Shown one piece after another: positions 35,562 to 49,815 of a DNA stretch of 64,000 nt; position 1 is the first letter of the stretch; each line of letters opens with the position of its first letter. The DNA is taken from NCBI RefSeq assembly GCF_030272615.1, contig NC_081410.1, positions 286,191,957-286,255,956 of the forward strand. The letters run 5' to 3'. Under the pieces are notes generated by a model that saw nothing but the letters and a program-made list of their open reading frames with translations, made no database searches and was not told where the DNA came from. The position numbers were made by a program, and so were the translations under genes. Source of the stretch: Cryptomeria japonica. Taxonomy: Eukaryota; Streptophyta; Pinopsida; Cupressales; Cupressaceae.

Positions 35562-38500
35562 GTGCCTCAAAACACTGATTTTGATGATCCGAAACCAAGG
35601 CTTTCGAGGCACAAGCTTTGAAATGAGGTTCTAAGAGCACGATGTGCACCAAAATCAGATTTTGATGCTATTGACTCTAGAATAGGGACTTGCATCTTGA
35701 AACCTTGTTGTGCCTCCAAACATTGATTTTGATGCTCCAAAACTGAGTCTTTCAAGGCACAAGCTTTGAAATGAGCTTCTCAAAGAATGATGTGCGTCAA
35801 AATGGAATTTTCACATTACTAGCTCCGGAATAGGGACTTGTTCCTTGAAACCTTGTTGTGCCTCAAAACATTGATTTTGATGTGCCAAAATCAAGGCTTT
35901 CAAGGCACAATCTTTGAAATAAGGTTCTAAGAGCATGATGTACATCAAAATTACATTTTGATTCTACCCACTCTAGAATTGGGACTTGTGTCTTGAAACC
36001 TTGTTGTGACTCCAAACACTAATTTTTATTTTCTAAAAATGAGGCTTTTGAGTCACAACCTCTGTAATGAGGTTCTAAGAACACCATGTTTTTCAAAATC
36101 ATGTTTTGATGGTATCAACTTGAGAATTGGAACTTGTGTCTTCAAACCTTGTTGTGCCTTTAAACATTGATTTGGGTGTTTTGAAACTAGTGCTTTCGAG
36201 CCACATGCTCCGAAATGAGTTTCTAAGATCATGATGTGCATCAAAATCAAGTTTTGACACTATAGGCTCCGGAATAGGGACTTGCATCTTGAAAGCTTGT
36301 TGTGCCTCCAAACACCAATTTTGATGCTTTGAAACCAATGATTTTGAGGCATAAGCTCCAAAACAAACTTCTAAGAGCACCATGTGCATCAAAATCAAAT
36401 TTTGACGCTACCAGCTCCTGAATTAGGACTTGCATCTTGAAACCTTGTTGTGCCTCCAAACATCAATTTTGATGCTCCAAAACTGAATCTTTTGAGGCAC
36501 AATTTCTGAAATAGGGTTCTAAGAGCACAATGTGCATCAAAATTGAATTTTGATGCTACTGGCTCTAGAATTGAGGCTTGCATCTTGAAACCTTGTTGTG
36601 CCTCAAAACATTGATTCTGATGCTCTAAATATGGGGTTTTTGAGGAACAAGCTTCGAATGAGGTTTGAAGAGCACGATGTGCACCAAAATCAGATTTTGA
36701 TGCTATTGACTCTATTATTGGGACTTGCATCTTGAAACTTTGTTGTGACTCCAAAACTCGATTTTGATGCTACTGGATCTAGAATAGGGGCTTGCATCTT
36801 GCAACCTTGTTGTGCCTCAAAACACTAATTTTGATGATCCAAAAATAGGGCTTTTGAGGCACAAACTTTGAAATGAGGTTCTAAGAGCACGATGTGCAAG
36901 AAAATCAGATTTTGATGCTATTCACTCTAGAATCGGGACTTGCATCTTGAAACCTTGTTGTGCCTCCAAACATTGATTTTGATGCTCCAAAACTAAGTCT
37001 TTTGAGGCACAAGCTCTGAAATGAGCTTCTCAGAGAATGATGTGCATCAAAATGGAATTTTGACGCTACTAGCTCTGGAATAGGGACTTGTTTCTTGAAA
37101 CCTTGTTGCGCCTCAAAACATTGATTTTGTTGTGCCAAAATCAGGGCTTTCAATGTACAATCTCCGAAATGAGGTTCTAAGAGCATGATGTACATCAAAA
37201 TTGCATTTTGACTCTACCCACTCTAGAATTGGGACTTGTGTCTTGAAACCTTGTTGTGACTCCAAACACTAATTTTTATGTTCCAAAAATGAGGCTTTTG
37301 AGTCACAACCTCTGGAATGAGGTTCTAGGGAACACAATGTTTGTCAAAATTGTGTTATGATGCTATCAACTTGAGAATTGGGACTTGTGTCTTGAAACCT
37401 TGTTGTGCGTTTAAACATTGATTTGGGTGTTTTGAAACTGGAGCTTTTGAGCCACATGCTTCCAAATGAGTTTCTGAGAGCATGATGTGCATCAAAATCA
37501 CATTTTGACACTACAGGCTCTGGAATAGGGACTTGCGTCTCGAAAGCTTGTTGTGCCTCCAAACACCAATTTTGATGCTTTCAAACTATTGATTTTGAGG
37601 CATAAGCTCCAAAACAAGGTTCTAAGAGCACGATGTGCGTCAAAATCAAATTTTGATGCTGACGGCTCTAGAATCAAGATTTGCATCTTTAAAACTTGTT
37701 GTGCCTCCAAACATCGATTTTCATGCTCCAAAACTGGGGCTTTTGAGGCACAAGCTTCGAATGAGGTTTTAAGAGCATGGTGTGCACCAAAATCAGATTT
37801 TGATGCTATGGACTCTATAATCGCGACTTGCATCTTGAAACTTTGTTGTGACTCCAAAAATCGATTTTGATGCTTCAAAAATGGGGCTTTTGAGGCACAA
37901 TTTCTAAAACAGGGTTCTAAGGGCACAATGTGCATCAAACTTGAATTTTGATGCTACTGGCTCTAGAATAGGGGCTTGCATCTTGAAACCTTATTGTGCC
38001 TCAAAACGTTGATTTTGATGATCTGAATTCAGGGCTTTTGAGGCACAAGCTTCGAAAGGAGGTTCTAAGAGCACGATGTGCACCAAAATCAGATTTTGAT
38101 GCTATTGACTCTAGAATCTGGACTTGCATCTTGAAACCTTGTTGTGCCTCCAAACATTGATTTTGATGATCCAGAACTGAGTCTTTCGAGGGACAAGCTC
38201 TGAAATGAGCTACTCAAAGAATGATGTGTGTCAAAATGGAATTTTGACACTACTAGCTCCGGAATAGGGACTTGTTTCTTGAAACCTTGTTGTGCCTCAA
38301 AACATTGATTTTGACATGCCAAAATCAGGGATTTCAAGGCACAATGTCCAAAATGAGGTTCTAAGAGCATTATGTACATCAAAATTGCATTTTGATTCTA
38401 CCCACTCTGCAATGTGGACTTGTGTCTTGAAACCTTGTTGTGACTCCAAACACTAATTTTTATGTTCCAAAAATGGGGCTTTTGAGTCACAACCTCCGAA

Positions 38501-39515
38501 ATGAGGTTCTAGAGAACACAATGTTTGTCAAAATCATGTCTTGATGCTATCAGCTTGAGAATTGGGACTTGTGTCTTGAAACCTTGTTGTTCCTTTAAAC
38601 ATTGATTTGGTTGTTTTGAAACTAGAGCTTTCGAGCCACATGCTCCGAAACACGTTTCTAAGAGCACGATGTGCATCAAAATCATGTTTTGACACTAAAG
38701 GATCAGGAATAGGGACTTGTGTCTCGAAAGGTTGTTGTGCCTCCAAACATGAATTTTGATGCTTCAAAACCGATGATTTTGAGGCATAAGCTCCAAAACA
38801 AGTTTCTAAGAGCATGATTTGCATCAAAATCAAATTTTGACTCTACGGGCTCTAGAATCAAAACTTGCATCTTGAAACCTTGTTGTGCCTCGAAACATCA
38901 ATTTTTATGCTCCAAAATTGGAGCTTTTGAGGCACAATTTCTAAAACAGAGTTCTAAGAGCACAATGTGCATCAAAGTTTACTAGCTCTAGAATAGGGGC
39001 TTGCATCTTGAAACCTTGTTGTGCCTCAAAACATTGATTCTGATGCTCTGAATTTGGGGCTTTTGAGGCACAAGCTTCGAATGAGGTTTTAAGAGCACGA
39101 TGTGTGCCAAAATCAGATTTTGATGCTATTGACTCTATAATCAGGACTTGCATCTTGAAACTTTGTTGTGACTCCAAAAATTTATTTTGATGCTCCAAAC
39201 CTAGGGCTTTTGAGGAACAATTTTATAAAATAGGGTTCTAAGGGCACAATGTGTATCAAACTTGAATTTTGATCCTACTGGCTCTAGAATAGGGGTTTAC
39301 ATCTTGAAACCTTGTTGTGCCTTAAAACACTGATTTTGATGATCTGAAACCAGAGCTTTTGAGGGACAAGCTTTGAAATGAGGTTCTAAGAGCACGATGT
39401 GTACCAAAATCAGATTTTGATGCTATTGACTCTAGAATCCTGACTTGCATCTTGAAACGTTGTTGTGCTTCCAAACATTAATTTTGATGCTCCAAAACTG
39501 AGTCTTTCGAGGCAC
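35562..39515 (-). repeat. Satellite block 4, minus orientation
   Basis: About 27 monomers on the minus strand. M1 markers (read on the minus strand) lie near 37198 and 38382, a spacing of 1,184 bp or eight monomers. Between 36754 and 36840 there is an 81-bp deletion relative to the second copy, flanked by the repeated word attttgatgct. A fused M5/M6 hybrid monomer lies at 37655-37790. Confidence 0.92.
37655..37790 (-). repeat. Hybrid M5/M6 satellite monomer, locus 1
   Basis: On the minus strand the left part is M5 and the right part M6, so one monomer's worth of sequence is missing. Diagnostic words (plus strand) are gatgctgacggctc, atttgcatctttaaaac and cgattttcatgctcc. The same hybrid occurs at 58233-58368 and 62243-62378. 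Confidence 0.85.
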
Positions 39516-40030
39516 TGTTTTGAGGCACAACAAGGTTTCAAGAAACAAGTCCCTATTCTGGAGCGAGTAGCATCAAAATTCCATTTTGATGCACATCATT
39601 CTTTGAGAAGCTCATTTCAGAGCTTGTGCTTGTTCCTCGAAAGACTCAGTGTTGGAGCATCAAAATCAATGTTTGGAGGCACAACAAGGTTTCAATATGC
39701 AACTCCTGATTCTAGAGTCAATAGTATCAAAATCTAATTTTTGTGCACATCGTGCTCTTAGAACGTCATTTCGAAGCTTGTGCCTCAAAAGCCCTGGTTT
39801 CAGATCATGAAAATCAGTGTTTTGAGGCACAACAAGGTTTCAAGATGCAAGTGCCTATTCTAGAGCCAGTAGCATCAAAATTCAGGTTTGGCGCACATTG
39901 TGCTCTTAAACCCTCATTCGAAGCTTGTGCCTCAAAAGCCCCAGATTCAAAGCATCAGAATCAATGTTTTGAGGCACAACAAGGTTTCAAGATGAAAGCC
40001 TCGATTCTAGAGCCAGTAGCATCAAAATTC
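39516..40030 (+). repeat. Satellite block 5, short plus-oriented inverted segment
   Basis: 515 bp (about 3.5 monomers) in plus orientation inserted in minus-oriented array. The left junction is ggcac/tgttttgaggcac; the right junction is the centre of a palindrome at 40030. The segment and both junctions are repeated at 60094-60608. Confidence 0.92.
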
Positions 40031-40095
40031 AATTTTGATGCTACTGGCTCTAGAATAGGGGCTTGCATCTTGAAACCTTGTTGTGCCTCAAAACA
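39965..40095. repeat. Palindrome at inversion junction, copy 1
   Basis: Two arms of about 65 nt meet with a single-base spacer at 40030. By eye the arms differ at three positions (gatgaaag against gatgcaag, and two in gcctcgatt against gcccctatt). The left arm keeps M5-like bases that the right arm lacks. Confidence 0.85.
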
Positions 40096-43000
40096 CTGAT
40101 TTTGACAATCCGAAACTAGGGCTTTTGAGGAACAAGCTTTGAAATGAGTATCTAAGAGCACGATGTTCACCAAAATCATATTTTGATCCTATTGACTCTA
40201 GAATCAGGATTTACATCTTGAAACCTTGTTGTGCCTCCAAACATTGATTTTGATGCTCCAAAACTGAGTCTTTCGATGCACAAGCTATGAAATGAGCTTC
40301 TCAAAGAATGATGTGCATCAAAATGGAATTTTGATGCTACTGGCTCTAGAATAGGGACTTGTTTCTTGAAACCTTGTTGTGCCTCAAAACATTGATTTTG
40401 ATGTGCCAAAATCAGGGCTTTCAAGGTACAATCTCTGAAATGAAGTTCTAGGCACATGATGTACATTAAAATTGCATTTTGACTCTACCCACTCTGGAAT
40501 TGGGACTTGTGTCTTGAAACCTTGTTGTGACTCCAAACAGTAATTTTTATGTTCCAAAATTGAGGCTTCTGAGTCACAACGTCCTAAATGAGGTTCTAAG
40601 AACACCATGTTTGTCAAAATTGTGTTTTGATACTATCAGCTTAAGAATTGGGACTTGTGTCTTGAAACCTTGTTATGCCTTTAAACATTGAGTTGGGTGT
40701 TTTGAAACTGGTGCTTTCAAGCCACATGCTCTGAAATGAGTTTTTAAGAGCATGATGTGCATCAAAATCACATTTTGACACTACAGGCTCTGAAATAGGG
40801 ACTTGCATCTCGAAAGCTTGTTGTGCCTCCAAACAACAATTTTGATGCTTCAAAACCGATGATTTTGAGACATAAGCTCCAAAACAAGGTTCTAAGAGCA
40901 CGATGTGCGTCAAAATAAAATTTTGACATTATCGGCTCAAGAATCAGGACTTGCATCTTGAAACCTTGTTGTGCCTCCAAACATTGATTTTGATGCTCCA
41001 AAACTGAGTCTTTCGAGGCACAAGCTCTGAAATGAGCTTCTCAAAGAATGATGTGCATCAAAATGGAATTTTGACACTACTGGCTCCGGGATAGAGACTT
41101 GTTTCTTGAAACCTTGTTGTGCCTCAAAACATTGATTTTGATGTGCCAAAATCAGGGCTTTCAAGGCACAATCTCCGAAATGAGGTTCTAAGCACATGAT
41201 GTACATTAAAATTGCATTTTGACTCTACCCACTCTGGAATTGTGACTTGTGTCTTGAAACCTTTTTGTGACTCCAAATAGTAATTTTTATGTTCCAAAAA
41301 TGAGGCTTTTGAGTCACAACCTCCAAAATGAGGTTCTAAGAACACCATGTTTCTCAAAATCATGTTTTGATGCTATCAGCTTAAGAATTGGGACTTGTGT
41401 CTTGAAACATTGTTGTGCCTTTAAACATTGAGTTGGGTGTTTTGAAACTAGTGCTTTCAAGCGACAAGCTCTGAAATGAGTTTTTAAGAGCACGATGTGC
41501 ATCAAAATCACATTTTGACACTACAGGCTCCAAAATAGGGACTTGCGTCTCGAAAGCTTGTTGTGCCTCCAGACACCAATTTTGATGCTTCGAAACCGAT
41601 GATTTTGAGACATAAGCTCCAAAACAAGGTTCTAAGAGCACGATGTGTGTCAAAATCAATTTTTGACATTACCGGCTCAAGAATCAGGACTTGCATCTTG
41701 AAACCTTGTTGTGCCTCCAAACATCAATTTTGATGCTCCAAAATTGGGGCTTTTGAGGCACAATTTCTTAAATAGGGTTCTAAGAGCACAATGTGCATCA
41801 AAATTAAATTTTGATGCTACTGGCTCTAGAATCAAGGCTTGCATCTTGAAACGTTGTTGTGCCTCAAAACATTGATTCTGATGCTCTAAATCTAGGGCTT
41901 TTGAGGCACAAGCTTCAAAAGAGGTTTTAAGAGCACGATGTGCGCCAAAATCAAATTTTGATGCTTTTGACTCTATAATTGGGACTTGCATCTTGAAACT
42001 TTGTTGTGACTCCAAAAATCCATTTTGATGCTCCACAACTGGGGCTTTTGAGGAACAATTTGTAAAACAGGGTTCTAAGGGTACAATGTGCATCAAACTT
42101 GAATTTTGATGCTACTGGCTCTAGAATAGGGGCTTGCATCTTGAAACATTGTTGTGCCTCAAAACACTAATTTTGATAATCCAAAACTAGGACTTTTTAG
42201 GCACAAGCTTCGAAATGAGGTTCTAAGAGCATGATGTGCACCAAAATAAGATTTTGATGCTATTGACTCTAAAATAAGGACTTGCATCTTGAAACCTTGT
42301 TGTGCCTCCAAACTTTGATTTTGATGCTCCAAAACTGAGTCTTTCAAGGCACAAGCTCTGAAATGAGCTTCTCAAAGAATGATGTGCGTCAAAATGGAAT
42401 TTTGATGCTACTGGCTTTGGAATAGGGACTTGTTTGTTGAAACCTTGTTGTGCCTCAAAACATTGATTTTGATGTGCCAAAATCAGGTTTTTCAAGGCAC
42501 AATCTCCGAAATAAGGTTCTAAGAGCATGATGTACATCAAAATTGCATTTTGACTCTACCCACTCCAGAATTGGGAATTGTGTCTTGAAACCTTATTGTG
42601 ACTCCAAACAATTATTTTCATGTTCCAAAAATGAGGCTTTTGAGTCACAACCTCCGAAATGAGGTTCTATGGAACACAATGTTTGTAAAAATCATGTTTT
42701 GATTCTATCAGCTTGAGAAATGGGACTTGTGTCTTGAAACCTTGTTGTGCCTTTAAACATTGATTTGGGTGTTTTGAAACTGGAGCTTTCGAGCCACATG
42801 CTCAAAAACAAGTTTCTAAGAGCATGATGTGCATCAAAATCATGTTTTGACAGTACAGGCTCCGAAATAGGGAGTTGCCTCTTAAAAGCTTGTTGTGCCT
42901 CGAAAAACAAATTTTGATGCTTCAAAATCGATGATTTTGAGGCATAAGATCCAAAATAAGTTTCTAAGAGCATGATGTGCGTCAACATCAAATTTTTATG

Positions 43001-46000
43001 CTACCGGCTCTAGAACCATGACTTACATCTTGAAACCTTGTTGTGCTTCCAAACACCAATTTTGATGATTCGAAACTGATGATTATGAGGCATAAGCTCC
43101 AAAATAAGGTTCTAAGAGCATGATGTGCATCAAAATCAAATTTTGACACTACCGGCTCTAGAATCAGGACTTGCATCTTGAAACCTTGTTGTGCCTCCAA
43201 ACATCGATTTTGATGCTCCAAAATTGGGGCTTTTGAGACACAATTTCTAAAATAGGGTTCTAAAAGCACAATGTGCATCAAAATTAAATTTTGATGCTAC
43301 TAGCGCTAGAATCGGGGCTTGCATCTTGAAACCTTGTTGTGCCTCAATACATTGATTCTGATGCTCTAAATCTAGGGCTTTTTAAGCACAAGCTTTGAAT
43401 AAGTTTTTAAGAGCACGATGTGTGCCAAAATTAGATTTTGATGTTATTGACTCTATAATCGGGACTTGCATCTTGAAACTTTGTTGTGACTCCAAAAATC
43501 AATTTTGATGCTCCAAAACTGGGGCTTTTGAGGCACAATTCCTAAAACGAGGTTCTAAGGGCCCAATGTGCATGAAACTTGAATTTTGATGATAGTGGCT
43601 CTAGAATAGGGGCTTGCATCTTGAAACATTGTTGTGCCTCAAAACACTGATCTTGATGATCTGAAACCAGGGGTTTTAAGGCACAAGCTTCGAAATGAGG
43701 TTCTAAGAGCACGATGTGCGCCAAAATAAGATTTTGATGCTACTAACTCTAGAATCCGGACTTGCATCTTGAAACCTTCTTGTGCCTCCAAACATTGATT
43801 TTGATGCTCCAAAATGGAGTCTTTTGAGGCACAAGCTCTAAAATGAGCTTCTCAAAGAATGATGTCCGTCAAAATAGAATTTTGACGCTACTGGCTCTGG
43901 AATAGGGTCTTGTTTCTTGAAACCTTGTTTTGCCTCAAAACATTGATTTTGATGTGCCAAAATCAGGGCTTTCAAGGCACAATCTTCAAAATGAGGTTTT
44001 AAGAGCATGATGTACATCAAAATTGCATTTTGACTCTACCCACTCTAGAATTGGGACTTGTGTCTTGAAACCTTGTTGTGACTCCAAACACTAATTTTTA
44101 TGTTCCAAAAATGAGGCTTTTGAGTCACAAACTCCGAAATGAGGTTCTAGGGAACACAATGTTTGTCAAAATCGTGTTTTGATGCTATCAGCTTGAGAAT
44201 TGGGACTTTTATATTGAAACCTTGTTGTGCCTTTAAACATTGATTTGGGTGTTTCGAAACTGGTGGTTTCGAGCCACATGCTCTGCAATGAGTTTCTAAG
44301 AACACGATATGCATCAAAATAATGTTTTGACACTACAGGCTACGGAATAGGGACTTGCATCTCAAATGCTTGTTGTGCCTCCAAACACCAATTTTGATGC
44401 TTCGAAACCGTTGATTTTGAGGCATAAGCTCCAAAACAAGGTTATAAGAGCATGATGTGCGTCAAAATCAAATTTTGACACTACCGGCTCCAAAATCAGG
44501 ACTTGCATCTTGAAACCTTGTTGTGCCTCCAAACATCAATTTTGATGGTCCAAAATTGGGCCTTTTGAGGCACAATTTCTAAAACAGGGTTCTAAGAGCA
44601 CAATGTGCATCAAAATTAAATTTTGATGCTACTGGCTGTAGAATCGGGGCTTGCATCTTGAAACCTTGTTGTGCCTCAAAACATTGATTCTGATCCTCTG
44701 AATTTGGGGCTTTTGAGGCACAATCTTCGAATGAGGTTTTAAGAGCACGATGTGCGCCAAAATCAGATTTTGACGCTATTGACTCTATAATCAGGACTTG
44801 CATCTTGAAACTTTGTTGTGACTCCAAAAAATGATTTTGATGCTCCAAAATTGGGGCTTTTGAGGCACAATGTGCATCAAACTTATATTTCGATGCTACT
44901 GGCTCTAGAATAGGGGCTTGCATCTTGAAACCTTGTTGTACCCCAAAACACTGATTTTGATGATCCGAAACAAGGGCTTTTGAGGCACAAGATTTGAAAT
45001 GAGGTTCTAAGAGCACGATGTGCACCAAAATCAGATTTTGATGCTATTGACTCTAGAATCAGGACTTGCATGTTGAAACCTTGTTGTGCCTCCAAACATT
45101 GATTTTGATGCTCCAAAACTGAGTCTTTCGAGGCACAACTCTGAAATGAGCTTCTTAAAGAATGATGTGCATCAAAATGGAATTTTGATGCTACTGGCTC
45201 TAGAATAGGGACTTGTTTCTTGAAACCTTGTTGTGCCTGAAAACATTGATTTTGATGTGCCAAAATTAGGGCTTTCAAGGCACAATCTCCGAAATGAGTT
45301 TTTAAGAGCATGATGTACATCAAAATTGCTTTTTGACTCTACCCACTCTGGAATTGCGACTTGTGTCTTGAAACCTTGTTGTGACTTCAAACACTAATTT
45401 TTATGTTCCAAAAATGAGGCTTTTGAGTCACAACCTCCGAAATGAGGTTCTAAGAACACCATGTTTGTCAAAATTGTGTTTTGATGCTATTAGCTTGAGA
45501 ATTGGGACTTGTGTCTTGAAACCTTGTTGTGCCTTTAAACATTGATTTGGGTGTTTTGAATTTGGGGATTTTGAAGCACAAGCTTTGAATGAGGATTTCA
45601 GACCACGATGTGCGCCAAAATCAGATTTTGACGCAATTGACTCTATAATTGGGAAGTGCATCTTGAAACTTTGTTGTGACTCCAAAAATTGATTTTTATG
45701 CTCCAAAACTAGGGCTTTTGAGGCACAATTTCTAAAATAGGGTTCTAAGTGCACAATGTGCATCAAACTTGAATTTTGATGATACTAGCTCTAGAAAAGT
45801 GGCTTGCATCTTGAAACCCTGTTGTGCCTCAAAACACTGATTTTGATGATCCGAAACCAGGGCTTTTGAGGCACAAGCTTTAAATGAGGTTCTAAGAGCA
45901 CGATGTGAACCAAAATCAGATTTTGATGTTATTGACTCTAGAATTAGGACTTGCATCTTGAAAAATTGTTGTGCCTCCAAACATTGATTTTGATGCTCCA

Positions 46001-49000
46001 AAACTAAGTCTTTCAAGGCACAAGCTCTGAAATGAGCTTCTCAAAGAATGATGTCTGTCAAAATAGAATTTTGACGCTACTGGCTCCGGAATAGGGACTT
46101 TTTTCTTGAAACCTTGTTGTGCCTCAAAACATTGATTTTGATGTGCCAAAATCAAGGCTTTCAAGGCACAATCTCCGAAATGAGGTTCTAAGAGCATGAT
46201 GTACATCAAAATGGCATTTTGACTCTACCCAATCTCGAATTGGGACTTGTGTCTTAAAACCTTGCTGTGACTCCAAACACTAATTTTTATGTTCCAAAAA
46301 TGAGGCTTTTGAGTCACAACCTCCAAAATGAGGTTCTAAGAACACCATATTTGTCAAAATCCTTTTTTGATGCTATCAACTTGACAATTGGGACTTGTGT
46401 CTTGAAACCTTGTTATGCCTTTAAACATTGATTTGGGTGCTTTGAAATTGGTGCTTTCAAGCCACATGCTCTGAAATGAGTTTCTAAGAGCACGATGTGC
46501 ATCAAAATCACGTTTTGACACTATAGGTTCTGGAATAGGGACTTGCATCTTGAAAGCTTGTTGTGCCTCCAAACACCAATTTTGATGCTTCGAAACGGAT
46601 GATTTTGAGGCATAAGCTCCAAAACAAGGTTCTAAGAGCACGATGCGCATCAAAATTAAATTTTGATGCTATTGGCTCTAGAATCAGGGCTTGCATCTTG
46701 AAACCTTGTTGTGCCTCAAAAACATTGATTCTAACTCTATAATCGGGACTTGCATCTTGAAACTTTGTTGTGACTCCAAAAATCAATTTTGATGCTCCAA
46801 AACTAGGGCTTTTGAGGCACAATTTCTAAAACAGGGTTCTAAGGGCACAATGTGCATCAAACTTGAATTTTGATGCTATTGGCTCTAGAAGAGGGACTTG
46901 CATCTTGAAACATTGTTGTGCCTCAAAACACTAATTTTGATGATCCGAAACCAGGGCTTTTGAGGCAAAAGCTTTGAAATGAGGTTTTAAGAGCATGATG
47001 TGAACCAAAATCAGATTTTGATGGTATTGACTGTAGAATCGGGACTTGCATCTTGAAACCTTGTTGTGCCTCCAAACATTGATTTTGATGCTCCATAACT
47101 AAGTCTTTCGAGCCACAAGCTCTTAAATGAGCTTCTTAAAGAATGATGTGCATCAAAATGGAATTTTGATGCTACTGGCTCCGAAATAGTTACTTGTTTC
47201 TTGAAACCTTGTTGTGCCTCAAAACATTGATTTTGATGTGCCAAAATCAAAGCTTTCAAAGCACAATCTCCGAAATGAGGTTCTAATAGCATGATGTCCA
47301 TAAAAATTGCATTTTGACTCTACCCACTCTGGAATTGGGACTTGTGTCTTGAAACCTTGTTGTGACACCAAACACTAATTTTTATGTTCCAGAAATGAGG
47401 CTTTTGAGTCACAATTTCCGGAATAAGATTCTAAGAACACCATGTTTGTCAAAATCGTGTTTTGATGCTATCATCTTGAGAATTGGGACTTATGTCTTGA
47501 AACCTTGTTGTGCCTTTAAACATTGATTTGGGTATTTTGAAACTAGTGCTTTCGAGCCACATGCTCCGTAACAAGTTTCTAAGAGCACGATGTGCATCAA
47601 AATCACATTTTGACACTACAGGCTCCAGAATAGGGACTTGCATATCGAAAGCTTGTTGTGCCTCCAAACACAAATTTTGATGCTTCGAAACTGATGATTT
47701 TGAGGCAGAAGCTCCAAAACAGGGTTATAAGAGCATGATGTGCGTGAAAATCAAATTTTGACGCTACTGACTCCAGAATCGGGACTTGCATCTTGAAACC
47801 TTGTTGTGCCTCCAAACATTAATTTGATGCTCTGAATCTGGGGCTTTTGAGGCACAAGCTTTGAATCAAGTTTTAAGAGCACGATGTGTGCAAAAATCAG
47901 AGTTTGATGCTATTGACTCTAAAATCAGGACTTGCATCTTGAAACTTTGTTGTGACTCCAAAAATCTATTTTGGTGCTCCAAAACTGGGGCTTTTCAGGG
48001 ACAATTTCTAAAACAGGGTTCTAAGTGCACAATGTGCATCAAACATGAATTTTGATGCTACTGGCTCTAGAATAGGGGCTTGCATCTTGAAACCTTGTTG
48101 TGCCTCAAAACACTGATTTTGATGATCCAAAACCAGGGCTTTTCAGGCACAAGCTTCGAAATGAGGTTCTAAGAGCACAATGTGCACCAAAATCAGATTT
48201 TGATGCTATTGACTCTAGAATCGGGACTTGCATCTTGAAATCTTGGTGTGCCTCCAAACATTGATTTTGATGCTCCAAAACTAAGTCTTTCGAGGCACAA
48301 GGTATGAAATGAGCTTCTCAAAGAATGATGTGCATCAAAATGGAATGTTGGCCCTACTGGGTCTAGAATAGGTACTTGTTTCTTGAAACCTTGTTGTGCC
48401 TCAAAACATTGATTTTGATGTGCCAAAATCAGGGCTTTCAAGGCACAATTTCTGAAATGAGGTTCTAAGAGCATGATGTACATCAAAATTGCATTTTGAC
48501 TCTACCAACTTTGGAATTGGGACTTGTGTCTTGAAACCTTGTTGTGACTCAAAACACTAATTTTTATGTTCCAAAAATGAGGCTTTTGAGTCACAACCTC
48601 CGAAATGAGGTTCTAAGAACACCATGTTTGTCAAAATCATGTTTTGATGCTATCAGCTTGAGAATTGGGACTTGTGTCTTGAAACCTTGTTGTGCCTTTA
48701 AACATTGATTTGGGTGTTTTGAAACTGGTGCTTTCAAGCCACATGCTCCGAAATGAGTTTCTATGAGCACGATGTGCATGAAAATCATGTTTTGACACTA
48801 CAGGCTCCGGAATAGGGACTTGCATCTCGAAAGCTTGTTGTGCCTCCAAAAACCAATTTTGATGCTTCGAAACTGATGATTTTGAGGCTTAAGCTTCAAA
48901 ATAAGGTTCTCAGAGCATGATGTGCATCAAAAACAAATTTTGATGCTACCGGCTCCAAAATCAGGACTTGCATCTTGAAACCTTGTTGTGCCTCCAAACA

Positions 49001-49815
49001 TCGATTTTGATGCTTTAAAATTGGCACTTTTGAGGTACAATTTTTGAAATAGGTTTCGAAGAGCACAATGTGCATCAAAATTAAATTTTGATGCTACTAG
49101 CTCTAGAATCGGTGCTTGCATATTGAAACCTTGTTGTGCCTCAAAATATTGATTCTGTTGCACTGAATCTAGGGCTTTTGAGGCATAAGCTTCAAATGAG
49201 GTTTTAAGAGCATGATGTGTGCCAAAATCAGATTTTGACGCTATTGACTCTATAATTGGGACTTGCATCTTGAAAGTTTTTTGTGACTCCAAAAATCAAT
49301 TCTGATAATCCAAAACTGGGGCTTTTGAGGCACAATTTCTAAAACAGGGTTCTAAGGGCACAATGTGCATCAAACTTGAATTTTGATGCTACTGGCTCTA
49401 GAATAGGGGCTTGCATCTTGAAACCTTGTTGTGCCTCAAAACACTGATTTTGATGATCCAAAACCAGGGATTTTGAGGCACAAGCTTTGAAATGAGGTTC
49501 TAAGAGCACGATGTGCACCAAAATCAGATTTTGATGCTATTGACTCTAGAATCGGGACTTGCATCTTGAAACCTTGTTGTGCCTCCAAACATTGATTTTG
49601 ATGCTCCAAAACTGAATCTTTTGATGCACAAGCTTTTAAATGAGCTTCTCAAAGAATGATGTGCGTCAAAATGGAATTTTGATGCTATTGGCTCTGGAAT
49701 AGGGACTTACTTCTTGAAACCTTGTTGTGCCTCAAAACATTGATTTTGATGTGCCAAAATCAGGGCTTTCAAGGCACAATCTCTGAAATGATGTTCTAAG
49801 AGCATGATGTACATC
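40031..49815 (-). repeat. Satellite block 6, minus orientation
   Basis: About 66 monomers on the minus strand. M1 markers (minus-strand starts) are near 40466, 41206, 42540, 44020, 45323, 46209, 47301 and 48486. Spacings of 740, 1334, 1480, 1303, 886, 1092 and 1185 bp correspond to about 5, 9, 10, 9, 6, 7 and 8 monomers, so unit length varies much more than in block 1. 40031-43570 matches the second copy; the match of 43571 onward would lie beyond the window. Confidence 0.92.

Larger units (their letters stand above)
33199..43570. repeat. Segmental duplication, copy 1 (part visible in both copies)
   Basis: Collinear with 52801-64000, including every orientation switch. Offsets run 19,602 at the left edge, 19,616 after a 27-bp and a 13-bp indel, 20,494 after the solo LTR and its target duplication in copy 2, about 20,497 after a few small steps, 20,578 after an 81-bp deletion in copy 1, and 20,430 after loss of one monomer in copy 2. 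Long stretches are identical or nearly so (for example around 39541-39600 and 40016-40080). Confidence 0.9.

Noticed and set aside
39516-40030. The short inverted segment as a transposed element with terminal inverted repeats
   Set aside because: It consists only of satellite, has no target duplication, and only its right end is palindromic; a fold-back rearrangement explains it better.
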